From: Thiotrichaceae bacterium | Lineage (GTDB): Bacteria > Pseudomonadota > Gammaproteobacteria > Thiotrichales > Thiotrichaceae | Assembly (NCBI GenBank): GCA_027024625.1 | Contig: JALVRY010000256.1 | Location: 1 to 14,311 of the forward strand | DNA: 14,311 bases | Direction: 5' to 3' | Shown: piece after piece, positions 1 through 6,858 of the stretch | How the letters are laid out: the number at the start of each line of letters is the position of its first letter | Position numbering within the stretch: the first letter of the stretch is position 1 | The notes under the pieces: generated by a model | Told to the model about the DNA's origin: nothing | What the model saw: the letters and a program-made list of their open reading frames with translations, nothing else | Database searches by the model: none | Made by a program: the position numbers and the translations under genes

Positions 1-2
1 AC

Positions 3-242
3 ATTGTGGTGGGCGGGGTGGGGGTGCACCCCGACGGCACCCTTGACGAGCACTGGCACCTCTCGGAAGGTGACGGGCGCGCCATGGCGAGAGAGGTGGG
101 GAAGAGAGCGGACCGCAAGAAGGTGAAGAAGCTCGTGTGGCTCGGCGGGCCGAACGAAGCGGAAGATTTCTACCGCGCCACCTCAAAGGAGCGCCGCGCC
201 ACGTTCGCGCAGAACATTCTCTCCCTCATCGAGGGAGAGTAA
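3..242 (+). CDS. Unrecognised GC-rich protein, 3' end only (5' truncated by window edge)
   Basis: The frame is open from base 3 to the TAA at 240–242, giving 79 visible residues; the true start lies left of the window. Third codon positions are G or C in 67 of 79 codons, which strongly supports coding in this frame and contrasts sharply with the A/T-ending codons of every other gene here. The peptide is hydrophilic and basic in the middle (KRADRKKVKKL), with VHPDGTLDEHWHL near the visible start and LSLIEGE at the end. No signal peptide or membrane segment is visible. I do not recognise the family. The composition change coincides almost exactly with the stop codon, so this is either transferred DNA or a fragment from another genome joined during assembly. 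Confidence 0.6.
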   Translation: MVVGGVGVHPDGTLDEHWHLSEGDGRAMAREVGKRADRKKVKKLVWLGGPNEAEDFYRATSKERRATFAQNILSLIEGE

Positions 243-644
243 TCTTAGGGCAAAATTATTTTAATTAATAACTATTCTAGGGTTTCTAGTTTGGGCTTTT
301 TATTATAAGAGAAGTCGCAACGGGCTAGTGCAACTCCTCAGCTTATAATTCAAATAAGTCGGGCATCATCCTTGACACCCTAAACTTTCTACATTCATCT
401 CAAGTTCAGTTTATCGAACCTTCACTCACTACAACGGGCGATTACATGATCGGTTGACACATCGCATATCTTTTTATTACATAATATCTCTCAATCTATT
501 GAAGTGCTGAATAAAAAAATATTCACCCATGCTTGCGATTCAAACAAAATGTAGAACATTATTTGAAAACAACCGAAAGCACACCGATAAACGGTATGCT
601 TATCCTGATTAGAGTTCTAATATCCATAATATACTCGTGTGGTA
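243..644. other. AT-rich gap with no supported gene
   Basis: About 400 bases between the GC-rich coding tail and the candidate lipoprotein. I see no open frame with a plausible start, ribosome-binding site and length, no tRNA and no CRISPR-like repeats. It holds one imperfect hairpin (577–601) and a consensus TTGACA hexamer at 454–459 with only a poor −10 partner. It may be decayed or regulatory DNA. Confidence 0.5.
577..601. repeat. Imperfect hairpin, 10-base arms
   Basis: AAGCACACCG (577–586) pairs with CGGTATGCTT (592–601) around a 5-base loop with one mismatch. There is no U-rich tract after it, so it is not a convincing intrinsic terminator. Confidence 0.35.
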
Positions 645-809
645 ATGATGAGAATTAATAGCTGTGTCATAAAATGTTTCACTTTACTGCTGATTTCAAT
701 CAACCTAGTCGCATGTCTTGATTTTGGGGAAGGTTGGAATACTATATTTTGTAGCCGTTTTTATGCATTTCAGCAAAAAGAAATGGGGATATTTACCGTA
801 TTTGAATGA
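645..809 (+). CDS. Candidate small lipoprotein, 54 aa
   Basis: A short frame starting at tandem ATG ATG (645 and 648) and ending with TGA at 807–809. The N-terminus has Arg3 and Lys10, then a hydrophobic stretch (CFTLLLISINLVA), then Cys24 in an LVAC context. This is the classic lipobox for lipid modification and signal peptidase II cleavage before Cys24. The mature part would be only about 31 residues (LDFGEGW… to …TVFE), with one further cysteine at 36. Small entericidin-like or LptM-like lipoproteins are this size, but I see no specific family match. The ribosome-binding site is weak (GTGG upstream). The stop lies 68 bases before gor. The lipobox is clear; whether the frame is expressed is uncertain. 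Confidence 0.45.
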   Translation: MMRINSCVIKCFTLLLISINLVACLDFGEGWNTIFCSRFYAFQQKEMGIFTVFE

Positions 810-877
810 ATACTGCTAAAATGACCCTTCGAATTTATAAATCAAGTTTCCAAGAATAAAAAAGGTTAGGTTTAAGT

Positions 878-2239
878 ATGAGCAAACATTTTGATTTAAT
901 AGCAATTGGAGCAGGTAGTGGTGGTTTGTCTGTCGCAGAGCGAGCAGCATCGTATGGTGCAAAATGTGCGGTGATAGAATCGGGCGAGCTAGGTGGGACT
1001 TGTGTAAACGTGGGTTGTGTTCCTAAGAAAGTGATGTGGTATGGAGCATCAGTTGCTCATGCCCTACGTGATGCTCCAGACTATGGCTTTGATATTGAAC
1101 AGAAAGGCTTTAATTGGGAAAAGTTAGTCGCCAAACGTGACAATATGATCGGTGGTATTAATGATTGGTATTACGATTTCCTAAAACAATCAGGTGTTGA
1201 GCTTATTGAAGGTTATGCCAACTTTGTCGATGACAAGACAATTGAGGTGGATGGAGAAACCTACACTGCAAATCAAATAGTGATTTCAACAGGTGGTCGT
1301 CCTATTGTTGATGAAACTATCGAGGGTCATGAGTACGGTATTACATCTGATGGTTTCTTCGAAGATTTAGATGAAGAATGCCCAAAGAAGGTTGTTGTGA
1401 TCGGTGGTGGTTATATTGCACTAGAATTAGCTGGAATGTTACAAGCACTCGGTGCTCAAACACATGTTATGCATCAAGGTTGGCCGGTTCTATTGGGTTT
1501 TGATGATATGTTGCGAGACTTGCTCCGAAAAGAAATGGAGCAAGACGGCATTACTTTTGATGATGATAATAAGCTTGGAAAAATCGAAAAGCAGGACGAT
1601 GGCAAGCTAAGCATCACCTTAGATAACGGCGATGTACTAAGCGATGTAGATCAGCTTCTTTGGGCAATAGGTCGTAAGCCAAATACAGATAATATTAGCT
1701 TAGATAAAACTAGCATTGAGCTAGGGCGTGGTGGTTTTGTACCTGTCGATGAGTATCAAGAAACCGTAGTTAAAGGAGTCTATGCGATTGGTGATATTAC
1801 AGGACAAGCACAACTAACTCCGATAGCCATTGCCGCAGGTCGACGTATGGCGGATCGTCTATATGGCGGCATGGAAGGTCGTAAAATGGACTATAGCCTA
1901 ATTCCAACGGTTGTCTTTACACATCCCCCCATGGCAACAGTCGGTTTAACAGAAGAAAAAGCCAAAGAACAATACGGTGATGATCAGGTTAAAGTTTATA
2001 AAACAGACTTTGTGCCGATGTATTATTCAATCGTTCGCCATAAAGTAAAAACTGCAATGAAAATGGTAGTTGTTGGTGAAGATGAGAAGGTTGTTGGTGT
2101 TCATATGATGGGCTTAGGTGTAGACGAAATGCTACAAGGTTTTGCCGTTGCCATTAGAATGGGCGCATGTAAGAAAGATTTTGATGATACTGTTGCCATT
2201 CACCCAACAAGCTCAGAAGAGTTAGTCACTATGCGATAG
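878..2239 (+). CDS. gor: Glutathione-disulfide reductase
   Basis: 453 residues, the usual length for Gor, a cytoplasmic FAD-dependent homodimer that reduces glutathione disulfide with a nicotinamide cofactor. The N-terminal FAD motif is GAGSGG (11–16). The redox-active disulfide is C42/C47 in [13 protein letters not shown]. The second dinucleotide fold is [11 protein letters not shown] (176–186). The second FAD motif is VYAIGDI (301–307). The dimerisation domain ends in HPTSSEE with catalytic H442 and E447. Odd point: the loop after the second fold reads [11 protein letters not shown], so the two arginines that grip the 2'-phosphate of NADPH in the E. coli enzyme (R198, R204) align with Q200 and L206. 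The start is preceded by a modest AGGTTAGG ribosome-binding site. The gene is converged on by the DUF484 gene. Confidence 0.93.
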   Translation: MSKHFDLIAIGAGSGGLSVAERAASYGAKCAVIESGELGGTCVNVGCVPKKVMWYGASVAHALRDAPDYGFDIEQKGFNWEKLVAKRDNMIGGINDWYYDFLKQSGVELIEGYANFVDDKTIEVDGETYTANQIVISTGGRPIVDETIEGHEYGITSDGFFEDLDEECPKKVVVIGGGYIALELAGMLQALGAQTHVMHQGWPVLLGFDDMLRDLLRKEMEQDGITFDDDNKLGKIEKQDDGKLSITLDNGDVLSDVDQLLWAIGRKPNTDNISLDKTSIELGRGGFVPVDEYQETVVKGVYAIGDITGQAQLTPIAIAAGRRMADRLYGGMEGRKMDYSLIPTVVFTHPPMATVGLTEEKAKEQYGDDQVKVYKTDFVPMYYSIVRHKVKTAMKMVVVGEDEKVVGVHMMGLGVDEMLQGFAVAIRMGACKKDFDDTVAIHPTSSEELVTMR

Positions 2240-2273
2240 CTATCAACAGAGGCTTTATAATCACAAAACTTAT

Positions 2274-2310
2274 AGAGAATACTGAGTTTGCTAAAAACTG
2301 GGTATTCTCT
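2274..2310. terminator. Hairpin between convergent gor and DUF484 gene, possible bidirectional terminator
   Basis: AGAGAATACTGAGTTT (2274–2289) pairs with AAACTGGGTATTCTCT (2295–2310) around a 5-base loop. Fourteen Watson-Crick pairs, one G·T and one G·G mismatch are visible. It sits between two convergent genes, where a shared terminator is expected. The trailing U-tract is poor on the + strand and short (TTTT) on the − strand. Confidence 0.6.
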
Positions 2311-2348
2311 GTATCTCAACTCGATGGCATCTGTGCTGATAAGAATAA

Positions 2349-3038
2349 TCAGTCCAAGTACTTAACCAATGCTCGTGATACTAATTCACCTAAATAATTA
2401 ATAAACAATGTCCCCATTGATGGGTTAAAGCGATGCTCATCGTTGCTGCCCAAAGCCAATACACCAATAGGTTTTGCCTCGTGTAGCGGGATTAATACAG
2501 CAGAACGAATGGACGCACCATGTTCACCAAACAAAAATACCTGTTGTTTAGGGCGTAGCTTGCCGCAAATAGCCTCATGTTTTTTGAATAAGCTATCAAA
2601 ATGCTTTAAAGACGGATGATTTGGCTTAATGAAGTGCAAGCCATCACTATTTTTCCCCTTACCAATTAATCGAAGAACAACATGGTCAGCATTAAATTCA
2701 TTTCGCAAAATATCTTGGCAGCTGGCCACTGTGGAATCTAAGCAATCGCTATGCATTAGTTCCAAGGCAAGGTGATGTAAACGACTAACGACATGCTCAT
2801 TGCTTCCTGCTGCTTTAATCAAATTATTTAACTGCTTTTCTAATATTTGATTTTTACTGCGTAATAAAGAAATTTGACGTTCAACCAAAGAAACGGCAAC
2901 GCCAGAAGGATGGGGGACATTCAGATTTTCTAGCAAATCTAAATGGCGATGAAAAAAGTCAGGGTTATTTGCCAAGTAATTGGCAATGCTATTTTCATCG
3001 CTACTTGCATCTCTTTTTTTTGTTGCTTGGCTACTCAT
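2349..3038 (-). CDS. DUF484 family protein (GAF-like)
   Basis: 229 residues, typical for the DUF484 family usually found directly downstream of dapF in gammaproteobacteria. The N-terminal region has the family signature IANYLANNPDFFHRH and, after it, VSLVERQISLLRSKN, which begins a helical, probably coiled-coil segment. The C-terminal half (about 100–229) has the look of a GAF-like fold (VLIPLHEAKPIGVLALGS). Biochemical function is unknown. Its ATG overlaps the dapF stop as ATGA (3035–3038), and an AGGAAG ribosome-binding site lies inside the dapF end, so the two are translationally coupled. In many relatives xerC follows next; here the gene instead ends against convergent gor. Confidence 0.88.
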   Translation of the reverse strand: MSSQATKKRDASSDENSIANYLANNPDFFHRHLDLLENLNVPHPSGVAVSLVERQISLLRSKNQILEKQLNNLIKAAGSNEHVVSRLHHLALELMHSDCLDSTVASCQDILRNEFNADHVVLRLIGKGKNSDGLHFIKPNHPSLKHFDSLFKKHEAICGKLRPKQQVFLFGEHGASIRSAVLIPLHEAKPIGVLALGSNDEHRFNPSMGTLFINYLGELVSRALVKYLD

Positions 3039-3865
3039 AATTCAATACTTCCTGTGAATACGCTATTTGCCGACCCAGTCATCATAACGGGAGCGTTTTT
3101 ATCTGACCATTGTACCGTTAATTGTCCACCAGGTAAGTCTACTTTTACATGATTTTCTAGCTTCTTTTGCAAAATACCAACAACGACAGCAGCACAAGCC
3201 CCTGTACCACAAGCTAAAGTTTCACCTGCTCCTCGCTCAAAAACCCGTAAACGAATATGTTTGGGTGAAATAATCTGCATAAACCCTACATTGACTCGAT
3301 TCGGAAATGCGGGGTGAGTTTCTATCTCTGCACCTAAAGTTTCCACAGGTGCGGCATCAAGGTTATCAACAGTAATGATTGCATGGGGGTTGCCCAATGA
3401 AACAGCTCCTAACTCTACAAGCTGATTACCTACTGATAAGTGATAAATGGATTGCTCAGAGTCTGCAATAAAGGGAATGTCTTTAGGTGTTGTGTAGGGG
3501 GTACCCATATTTACAGTGATATTACCGTCATTCTGAGCCGTTAACACAATTCTGCCTGTTTTCGTCATCACAGGAATATCGGTTTTGTCCGTCATGCCAT
3601 TATCAAGCACAAAACGAGCAAAACAGCGTGCCCCATTACCACACTGCTCTACCTCGCCACCATCGGCATTAAAAATACGGTAAAGGAAGTCGGCTTCATC
3701 GCCCTGATAGTCCTCAACAAATAACACCTGATCACAGCCAATACCAAAATGTCTATCCGCTATAAAGCGAATCTGTTCTTGTGATAGGTTGATCGTTTGT
3801 GTGATGGCATCAAATACAACAAAATCATTACCCAAGCCGTGCATTTTTGTAAATTGGTATTGCAT
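3035..3865 (-). CDS. dapF: Diaminopimelate epimerase
   Basis: 276 residues, full length. DapF converts LL- to meso-diaminopimelate, the precursor of lysine and of the peptidoglycan cross-linking residue, in the cytoplasm without a cofactor. The two catalytic cysteines are visible as C75 in EQCGNGARC and C219 in LACGTGAC. The N-terminal signature MHGLGNDF starts at residue 8. The start at 3865 is chosen because relatives begin a few residues before MHGLGND. Only a weak AAGG lies about a dozen bases upstream. It is first gene of a two-gene unit with the DUF484 gene and divergent from the TIR gene across 188 bases. Confidence 0.95.
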   Translation of the reverse strand: MQYQFTKMHGLGNDFVVFDAITQTINLSQEQIRFIADRHFGIGCDQVLFVEDYQGDEADFLYRIFNADGGEVEQCGNGARCFARFVLDNGMTDKTDIPVMTKTGRIVLTAQNDGNITVNMGTPYTTPKDIPFIADSEQSIYHLSVGNQLVELGAVSLGNPHAIITVDNLDAAPVETLGAEIETHPAFPNRVNVGFMQIISPKHIRLRVFERGAGETLACGTGACAAVVVGILQKKLENHVKVDLPGGQLTVQWSDKNAPVMMTGSANSVFTGSIEL

Positions 3866-4039
3866 GAATAGTTAAGACCTTAAATTGATTTGCTACAGAA
3901 TGAGCTGTGATTGTAACATCTACCACCACTATTCTAATAGTTCCCCCGAATGGGCATAAAGATCATCCTTTTTTTGATAAAAGGAAAAATTAAATTTTGG
4001 AGAGTAAACTATACTTACGGGGTTATTGTTACATTCTGT

Positions 4040-4045
4040 AAAGGA
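4040..4045 (+). promoter_or_regulatory. Ribosome-binding site of the TIR gene
   Basis: AAAGGA lies 8 bases before the ATG at 4054. This fixes the start and puts the TIR motif FISYRR directly at the N-terminus, with no room for a signal peptide. Confidence 0.7.
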
Positions 4046-4053
4046 CTTAACCC

Positions 4054-5325
4054 ATGAAAAAAGCGTTTATCAGCTATCGACGATCAGACAGCCCTGGCTA
4101 TGTACGTGCTTTATATGATCGTTTGGTACAGCATTTTGATTCACGACATGTGTTTATGGATGTGGACGATATTCAGCTTGGCTTCGACTTTGTCACCGTA
4201 TTAGATAAAAATCTAAAAGATTGCGCTGTAATGCTTGTTGTAATGGGAGAAGGGTGGCTGAATGCGCGTAACTCAAGTGGAGATCGCCGCTTAGATAACC
4301 CTGCAGATTTTGTTAGGTTGGAAATATCGAGAGCGTTGGAACGGGGTATTCCTGTTATCCCCATTTTGGTTAACCATGCTCAAATGCCCTCAGAGAGTGA
4401 TTTGCCTGATAATCTAAAAGCGTTAGCACGCCGCCAAGCCTTAGAGCTAAACAATAAGAATTATGATTACAGTATTCAGGACTTGGTTAAAGCACTAGAA
4501 AAATACCTAGGAAAGCCAAAGTCGCGTCCAAGGAATCAGCAAGCATTTATTAAAACTGAGCAAAAAATGCCGTGGTATTACAGTGTACCGTTTCTTGTTT
4601 TTATCACATTATTTATGTTTCCAGTGGGTTTTTTCCTTATATGGAAATCACCAAGACCCTTCAAATCAAAAGCAATGGCAGGAGGTATTGCTTTTGGTAT
4701 TTTTATTTTGATGGTTCTTATTGGTGGTGAAGATACTGATAATACAACTGATGGCGATAGTATAGATTCCGATCAAGTTATGGTTGCACCGCCACCTCCT
4801 AACCAATCTTCTAGCAATACAGATGCGGCGGGTTTTGATTGTAATGCAGCAGGAACGGATGCAGAAAAAGCAATTTGTGCGACAAGTGAAGCACGTCGTG
4901 CCGATAAAGAAATGAATGATGCCTATCGAAAGTTTGAGGAGAAGCTCCCTCCCGCTGAGCGAGATAATATGTGGGAGCAACAAAAAATTTGGCTACAAGG
5001 GCGTGATAATCATATTAAACACACCTGCTTAAATAAGCCAACTGAGCAAGCAGCGTCTAAATGTATTAGCAAGTTCTACCAAGAGCACACAGACTTTTTG
5101 AGTAAAATACTAAACTCACGCTTTATGGAAATGCGTGTATTCGATCCCCCCAGCAACATTCGTGATAAACCAAATGGAAAAATACTTTGTGCAGTTCCCA
5201 AAAAAGAAATTATCACTATCTACATTATCCCAGTAGAAGATGGTAATGATTCATGGTACTGGACAGAATACTGCGGTAAAGGTCAGTGGGGCATGATCCA
5301 TGATAGCCAAGTAAAACCACTGTAA
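4054..5325 (+). CDS. Membrane protein: TIR domain – hydrophobic hairpin – LprI/DUF1311-like domain – SH3-like tail
   Basis: 423 residues with four parts. Residues 1–153 are a bacterial TIR domain: FISYRRSD at the start, VFMDVDDIQLG (33–43), GEGWL (65–69), and DFVRLEISRAL, where E90 aligns with the catalytic glutamate of NADase TIRs such as SARM1. Residues about 174–197 and 206–225 are hydrophobic, separated by the basic stretch KSPRPFKSK. A low-complexity Asp/Ser/Pro linker follows. Residues about 260–350 resemble LprI/DUF1311: FDCNAAGTDAEKAIC, then WLQGRD, with cysteines 263, 275, 325 and 337. Residues about 358–423 resemble an SH3-like domain (NIRDKPNGK, then WYW and GQWGMI) with C379 and C407. 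Family knowledge: LprI-like domains are normally secreted and some inhibit lysozyme; TIRs act in the cytoplasm, often in anti-phage defence. Inference: a transmembrane receptor-effector. It is monocistronic between two inverted-repeat regions. The domain calls are firm for TIR, good for LprI, moderate for SH3. Confidence 0.85.
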   Translation: MKKAFISYRRSDSPGYVRALYDRLVQHFDSRHVFMDVDDIQLGFDFVTVLDKNLKDCAVMLVVMGEGWLNARNSSGDRRLDNPADFVRLEISRALERGIPVIPILVNHAQMPSESDLPDNLKALARRQALELNNKNYDYSIQDLVKALEKYLGKPKSRPRNQQAFIKTEQKMPWYYSVPFLVFITLFMFPVGFFLIWKSPRPFKSKAMAGGIAFGIFILMVLIGGEDTDNTTDGDSIDSDQVMVAPPPPNQSSSNTDAAGFDCNAAGTDAEKAICATSEARRADKEMNDAYRKFEEKLPPAERDNMWEQQKIWLQGRDNHIKHTCLNKPTEQAASKCISKFYQEHTDFLSKILNSRFMEMRVFDPPSNIRDKPNGKILCAVPKKEIITIYIIPVEDGNDSWYWTEYCGKGQWGMIHDSQVKPL

Positions 5326-5351
5326 ATCAACAATGACAAGAAGCGACAGTT

Positions 5352-5387
5352 CACCCGAAAGAACGGAATAGTAAGGTCTTTCGGGTG
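5352..5387 (+). terminator. Perfect 11-bp hairpin after the TIR gene
   Basis: CACCCGAAAGA (5352–5362) is perfectly complementary to TCTTTCGGGTG (5377–5387) around a 14-base loop, beginning 26 bases after the TIR stop. There is no clear T-run after it, so it may work with Rho or stabilise the 3' end rather than act as a textbook intrinsic terminator. Confidence 0.55.
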
Positions 5388-5403
5388 GTATTAACCATAT
5401 AGT

Positions 5404-5474
5404 TTAAGGAAGTTGATTAAGTCATGAGAGGTTTTCCCGATGCTAAAATTGCCCGACCCAATCAGCTTCCTTAA
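5404..5474. repeat. 15-bp inverted repeat with a 41-base loop, unexplained
   Basis: TTAAGGAAGTTGATT (5404–5418) pairs with AATCAGCTTCCTTAA (5460–5474) with a single G·T wobble. The 41-base interior contains CCCG twice and a GGTTTTCCC run, so it could fold further. It lies between the convergent TIR and RMF-like genes and is followed by TGGGTTTTAAAT. It could be a second transcript end, a small structured RNA, or a short mobile-element remnant. No second copy occurs in the window. Confidence 0.5.
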
Positions 5475-5493
5475 TGGGTTTTAAATTATTGAC

Positions 5494-5721
5494 TCAGCTT
5501 AGATTTAGACTAATCCTTTTATATCCCATTAATCGCTTAATAAGATGATTATGGCGTGAATCTTGAGTTTCCCTTTCTTTAGATCCAATAATATAACCCA
5601 GCCGCCATTCTTCAGGCTGTTTACGAATTTCTGTTAACTTCGGATTTTTCCCGTAGCGTCCCGTATTCCAGCCCGCGATCCAATGATTTTCTGCAATACA
5701 ACATTCATTTGTGCTGTTCAT
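5494..5721 (-). CDS. Small RMF-like protein, 75 aa
   Basis: The frame is open to an ATG at 5793, but the internal ATG at 5721 has a very strong ribosome-binding site just before it (AGGGGGAAGG, 5725–5734) and is the better start, giving 75 residues. The core reads AGWNTGRYGKNP, then W about 11 residues on, then RLGYIIGSKE. This G-x3-G-x2-G … W-x2-G pattern resembles ribosome modulation factor (E. coli Rmf has GYQAGIAG … WLGGW), the small protein that dimerises ribosomes in stationary phase. Related small proteins of other function share the pattern, so the role is tentative. The C-terminus is basic (HLIKRLMGYKR). It lies 211 bases downstream of the methyltransferase gene on the same strand, with its own promoter candidate. 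Confidence 0.55.
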   Translation of the reverse strand: MNSTNECCIAENHWIAGWNTGRYGKNPKLTEIRKQPEEWRLGYIIGSKERETQDSRHNHLIKRLMGYKRISLNLS

Positions 5722-5724
5722 TTG

Positions 5725-5734
5725 CCTTCCCCCT
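5725..5734 (-). promoter_or_regulatory. Strong ribosome-binding site that decides the RMF-like start
   Basis: On the − strand AGGGGGAAGG precedes ATG (5721) by 3 bases from its end and about 7 from its GGGG core. No comparable site precedes the upstream ATG at 5793. Confidence 0.7.
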
Positions 5735-5740
5735 AGTATT

Positions 5741-5770
5741 TTTATAATCGGCTTAAATAAACTACCACAA
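5741..5770 (-). promoter_or_regulatory. Candidate sigma-70 promoter for the RMF-like gene
   Basis: On the − strand TTGTGG (5765–5770) is followed after 18 bases by TATAAA (5741–5746). Transcription would start a few bases before the strong ribosome-binding site, giving a very short leader. This fits the shorter gene model, because the upstream ATG would lie outside the transcript. Confidence 0.4.
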
Positions 5771-5932
5771 GACAAAATAAAGTTAAATAACATCGATAAG
5801 AAAATCTTATATCGCTTTGTATTATATGACGATGTTGATCAAATAATAAGCGCCATTATGGGCTTGTTATCCTCATAAGATGCTTTATTACGAGTGTTCT
5901 GTAAGTAAAATGTTAGAAACAAGTCTTCTTAG

Positions 5933-6577
5933 TCAGGTTGGAGAGTTCTTTTCCAAAATCACAACATCATTTCCGATAACATGTAAAATCAAGCCCCATT
6001 GTTTTGCAACCCACTCAAAAGTCTCAATAGAAAAAAAGCACACATGCGTCATATCATTTTTATAATGCCAAGTTGCAAAACGGTCAGCATTAAGCACACG
6101 CTTAGTCATAATTCCTAGAACACCCTCTGGTTTTAAGCAGGATAAAAGTTGTTTAAATACTAGATTAGGATGGTGCAGATGTTCAACCACCTCTGTTGCA
6201 GTAATAAAATCATATTTTTGCTGCAAAGCATCTGGATTGTTTGCATAAAAATAATCATAGATTGCCATGCGATAGCCTGCTTGCTCAAACATCGTTGCTA
6301 ATACAGGAGAAGGCCCTGATCCAAAATCCAGACCAACACTTTTTGGCTGAATATAACACTGCATTGGTTCAAACATTCGACTGAGGAATTGATGATAGCC
6401 AAGATCGTTTACAGCATTCTGGTGCAAATCATAGATTGCCTTCTCCTCACTTGTAGAAATATAATACTCTGAGGGCACAAAAACCAAGGCACAATTATCA
6501 CATTGAAAATATGTACGATGCTTATCGCGGTGAAATAAAGAACTGTTGCTTTGCTGGCATAAGGGACAAGGAAGCAT
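5933..6577 (-). CDS. Class I SAM-dependent methyltransferase with N-terminal zinc ribbon
   Basis: 214 residues. The N-terminus carries two CxxC pairs, C4/C7 (CPLC) and C26/C29 (CDNC), a probable zinc ribbon. The SAM-binding fold follows: motif I is GLDFGSGPSP (82–91), an acidic residue follows the next strand (YDYF, 107–110), and ITATEVVEHLHHP (125–137) is the usual motif of Methyltransf_23-type enzymes. After a later strand (GVLGIMTKR) the sequence THVCFFSIETFEWVAKQWG is the usual C-terminal cap of this family. The substrate cannot be read from the sequence; relatives modify small molecules, sugars or quinone precursors. It is probably cytoplasmic, with no signal or membrane segment. No clear ribosome-binding site precedes the ATG, but an earlier start would disrupt the family-like beginning MLPCPLC. 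Confidence 0.8.
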   Translation of the reverse strand: MLPCPLCQQSNSSLFHRDKHRTYFQCDNCALVFVPSEYYISTSEEKAIYDLHQNAVNDLGYHQFLSRMFEPMQCYIQPKSVGLDFGSGPSPVLATMFEQAGYRMAIYDYFYANNPDALQQKYDFITATEVVEHLHHPNLVFKQLLSCLKPEGVLGIMTKRVLNADRFATWHYKNDMTHVCFFSIETFEWVAKQWGLILHVIGNDVVILEKNSPT

Positions 6578-6704
6578 AGATTTTCAGTGAAAGAGCACAA
6601 TAATTTAGGAGCCTACTCCACTCTCTGTAGTTTCCCAAATTTTTATATCCCTTAGATTTTCCCTTTTGTCTAAATAATGCGGCTTTTATTGCTTTTATGC
6701 ATTA

Positions 6705-6733
6705 TTAACTTAAATTCCCTATAAAGTTATATT
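6705..6733 (+). promoter_or_regulatory. Candidate sigma-70 promoter of the chemosensory operon
   Basis: TTAACT (6705–6710) and TATATT (6728–6733) are separated by exactly 17 bases, matching consensus at 4/6 and 5/6 positions. The leader to the first gene would be about 190 bases and would include the repeat cluster at 6859–6895. In DNA this AT-rich, chance matches are common. Confidence 0.35.
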
Positions 6734-6858
6734 TTACAAAGAACAATAAAATATAAATAACGCCAATTAGTAAATTGTATTCGTAAAAGAGCATGATTAT
6801 TACTACCGTTAATATGGGTATTTTTGCCGCTGGTCAATTTCTAAAGGGCAAATATACC

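Noticed and set aside
400-430. GGTTCGA on the − strand resembling a tRNA T-loop
   Set aside because: The flanking bases do not form a T stem and no acceptor or anticodon arm can be built around it.
243-450. Possible integron attC site after the GC-rich gene
   Set aside because: No RYYYAAC … GTTRRRY pair with inverted arms is present. The isolated GTTAGGT before gor (about 866) is single and sits in its ribosome-binding region.
2943-3152. Open frame on + across the dapF/DUF484 junction
   Set aside because: It is opposite two well-supported family genes, has no ribosome-binding site and resembles no family.
3967-3984. CCTTTT … AAAAGG hairpin between dapF and the TIR gene
   Set aside because: Only six mostly A·T pairs in very AT-rich DNA, between divergent genes where no terminator is needed.
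4666-4983. 105-codon open frame on − inside the TIR fusion gene
   Set aside because: Antisense to the transmembrane and LprI-like region; its cysteine/isoleucine-rich sequence looks like a mirror of that coding sequence.
5722-5793. 24-residue N-terminal extension of the RMF-like protein from the ATG at 5793
   Set aside because: The internal ATG at 5721 has a strong ribosome-binding site and a promoter candidate placed so that the upstream ATG would not be transcribed.
5880-6065. Open frame on + overlapping the methyltransferase 3' end
   Set aside because: It lies mostly antisense to conserved methyltransferase sequence, with no ribosome-binding site.
6409-6600. Open frame on − in another frame over the methyltransferase start
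   Set aside because: It overlaps the zinc-ribbon coding region and has no supporting start or family.
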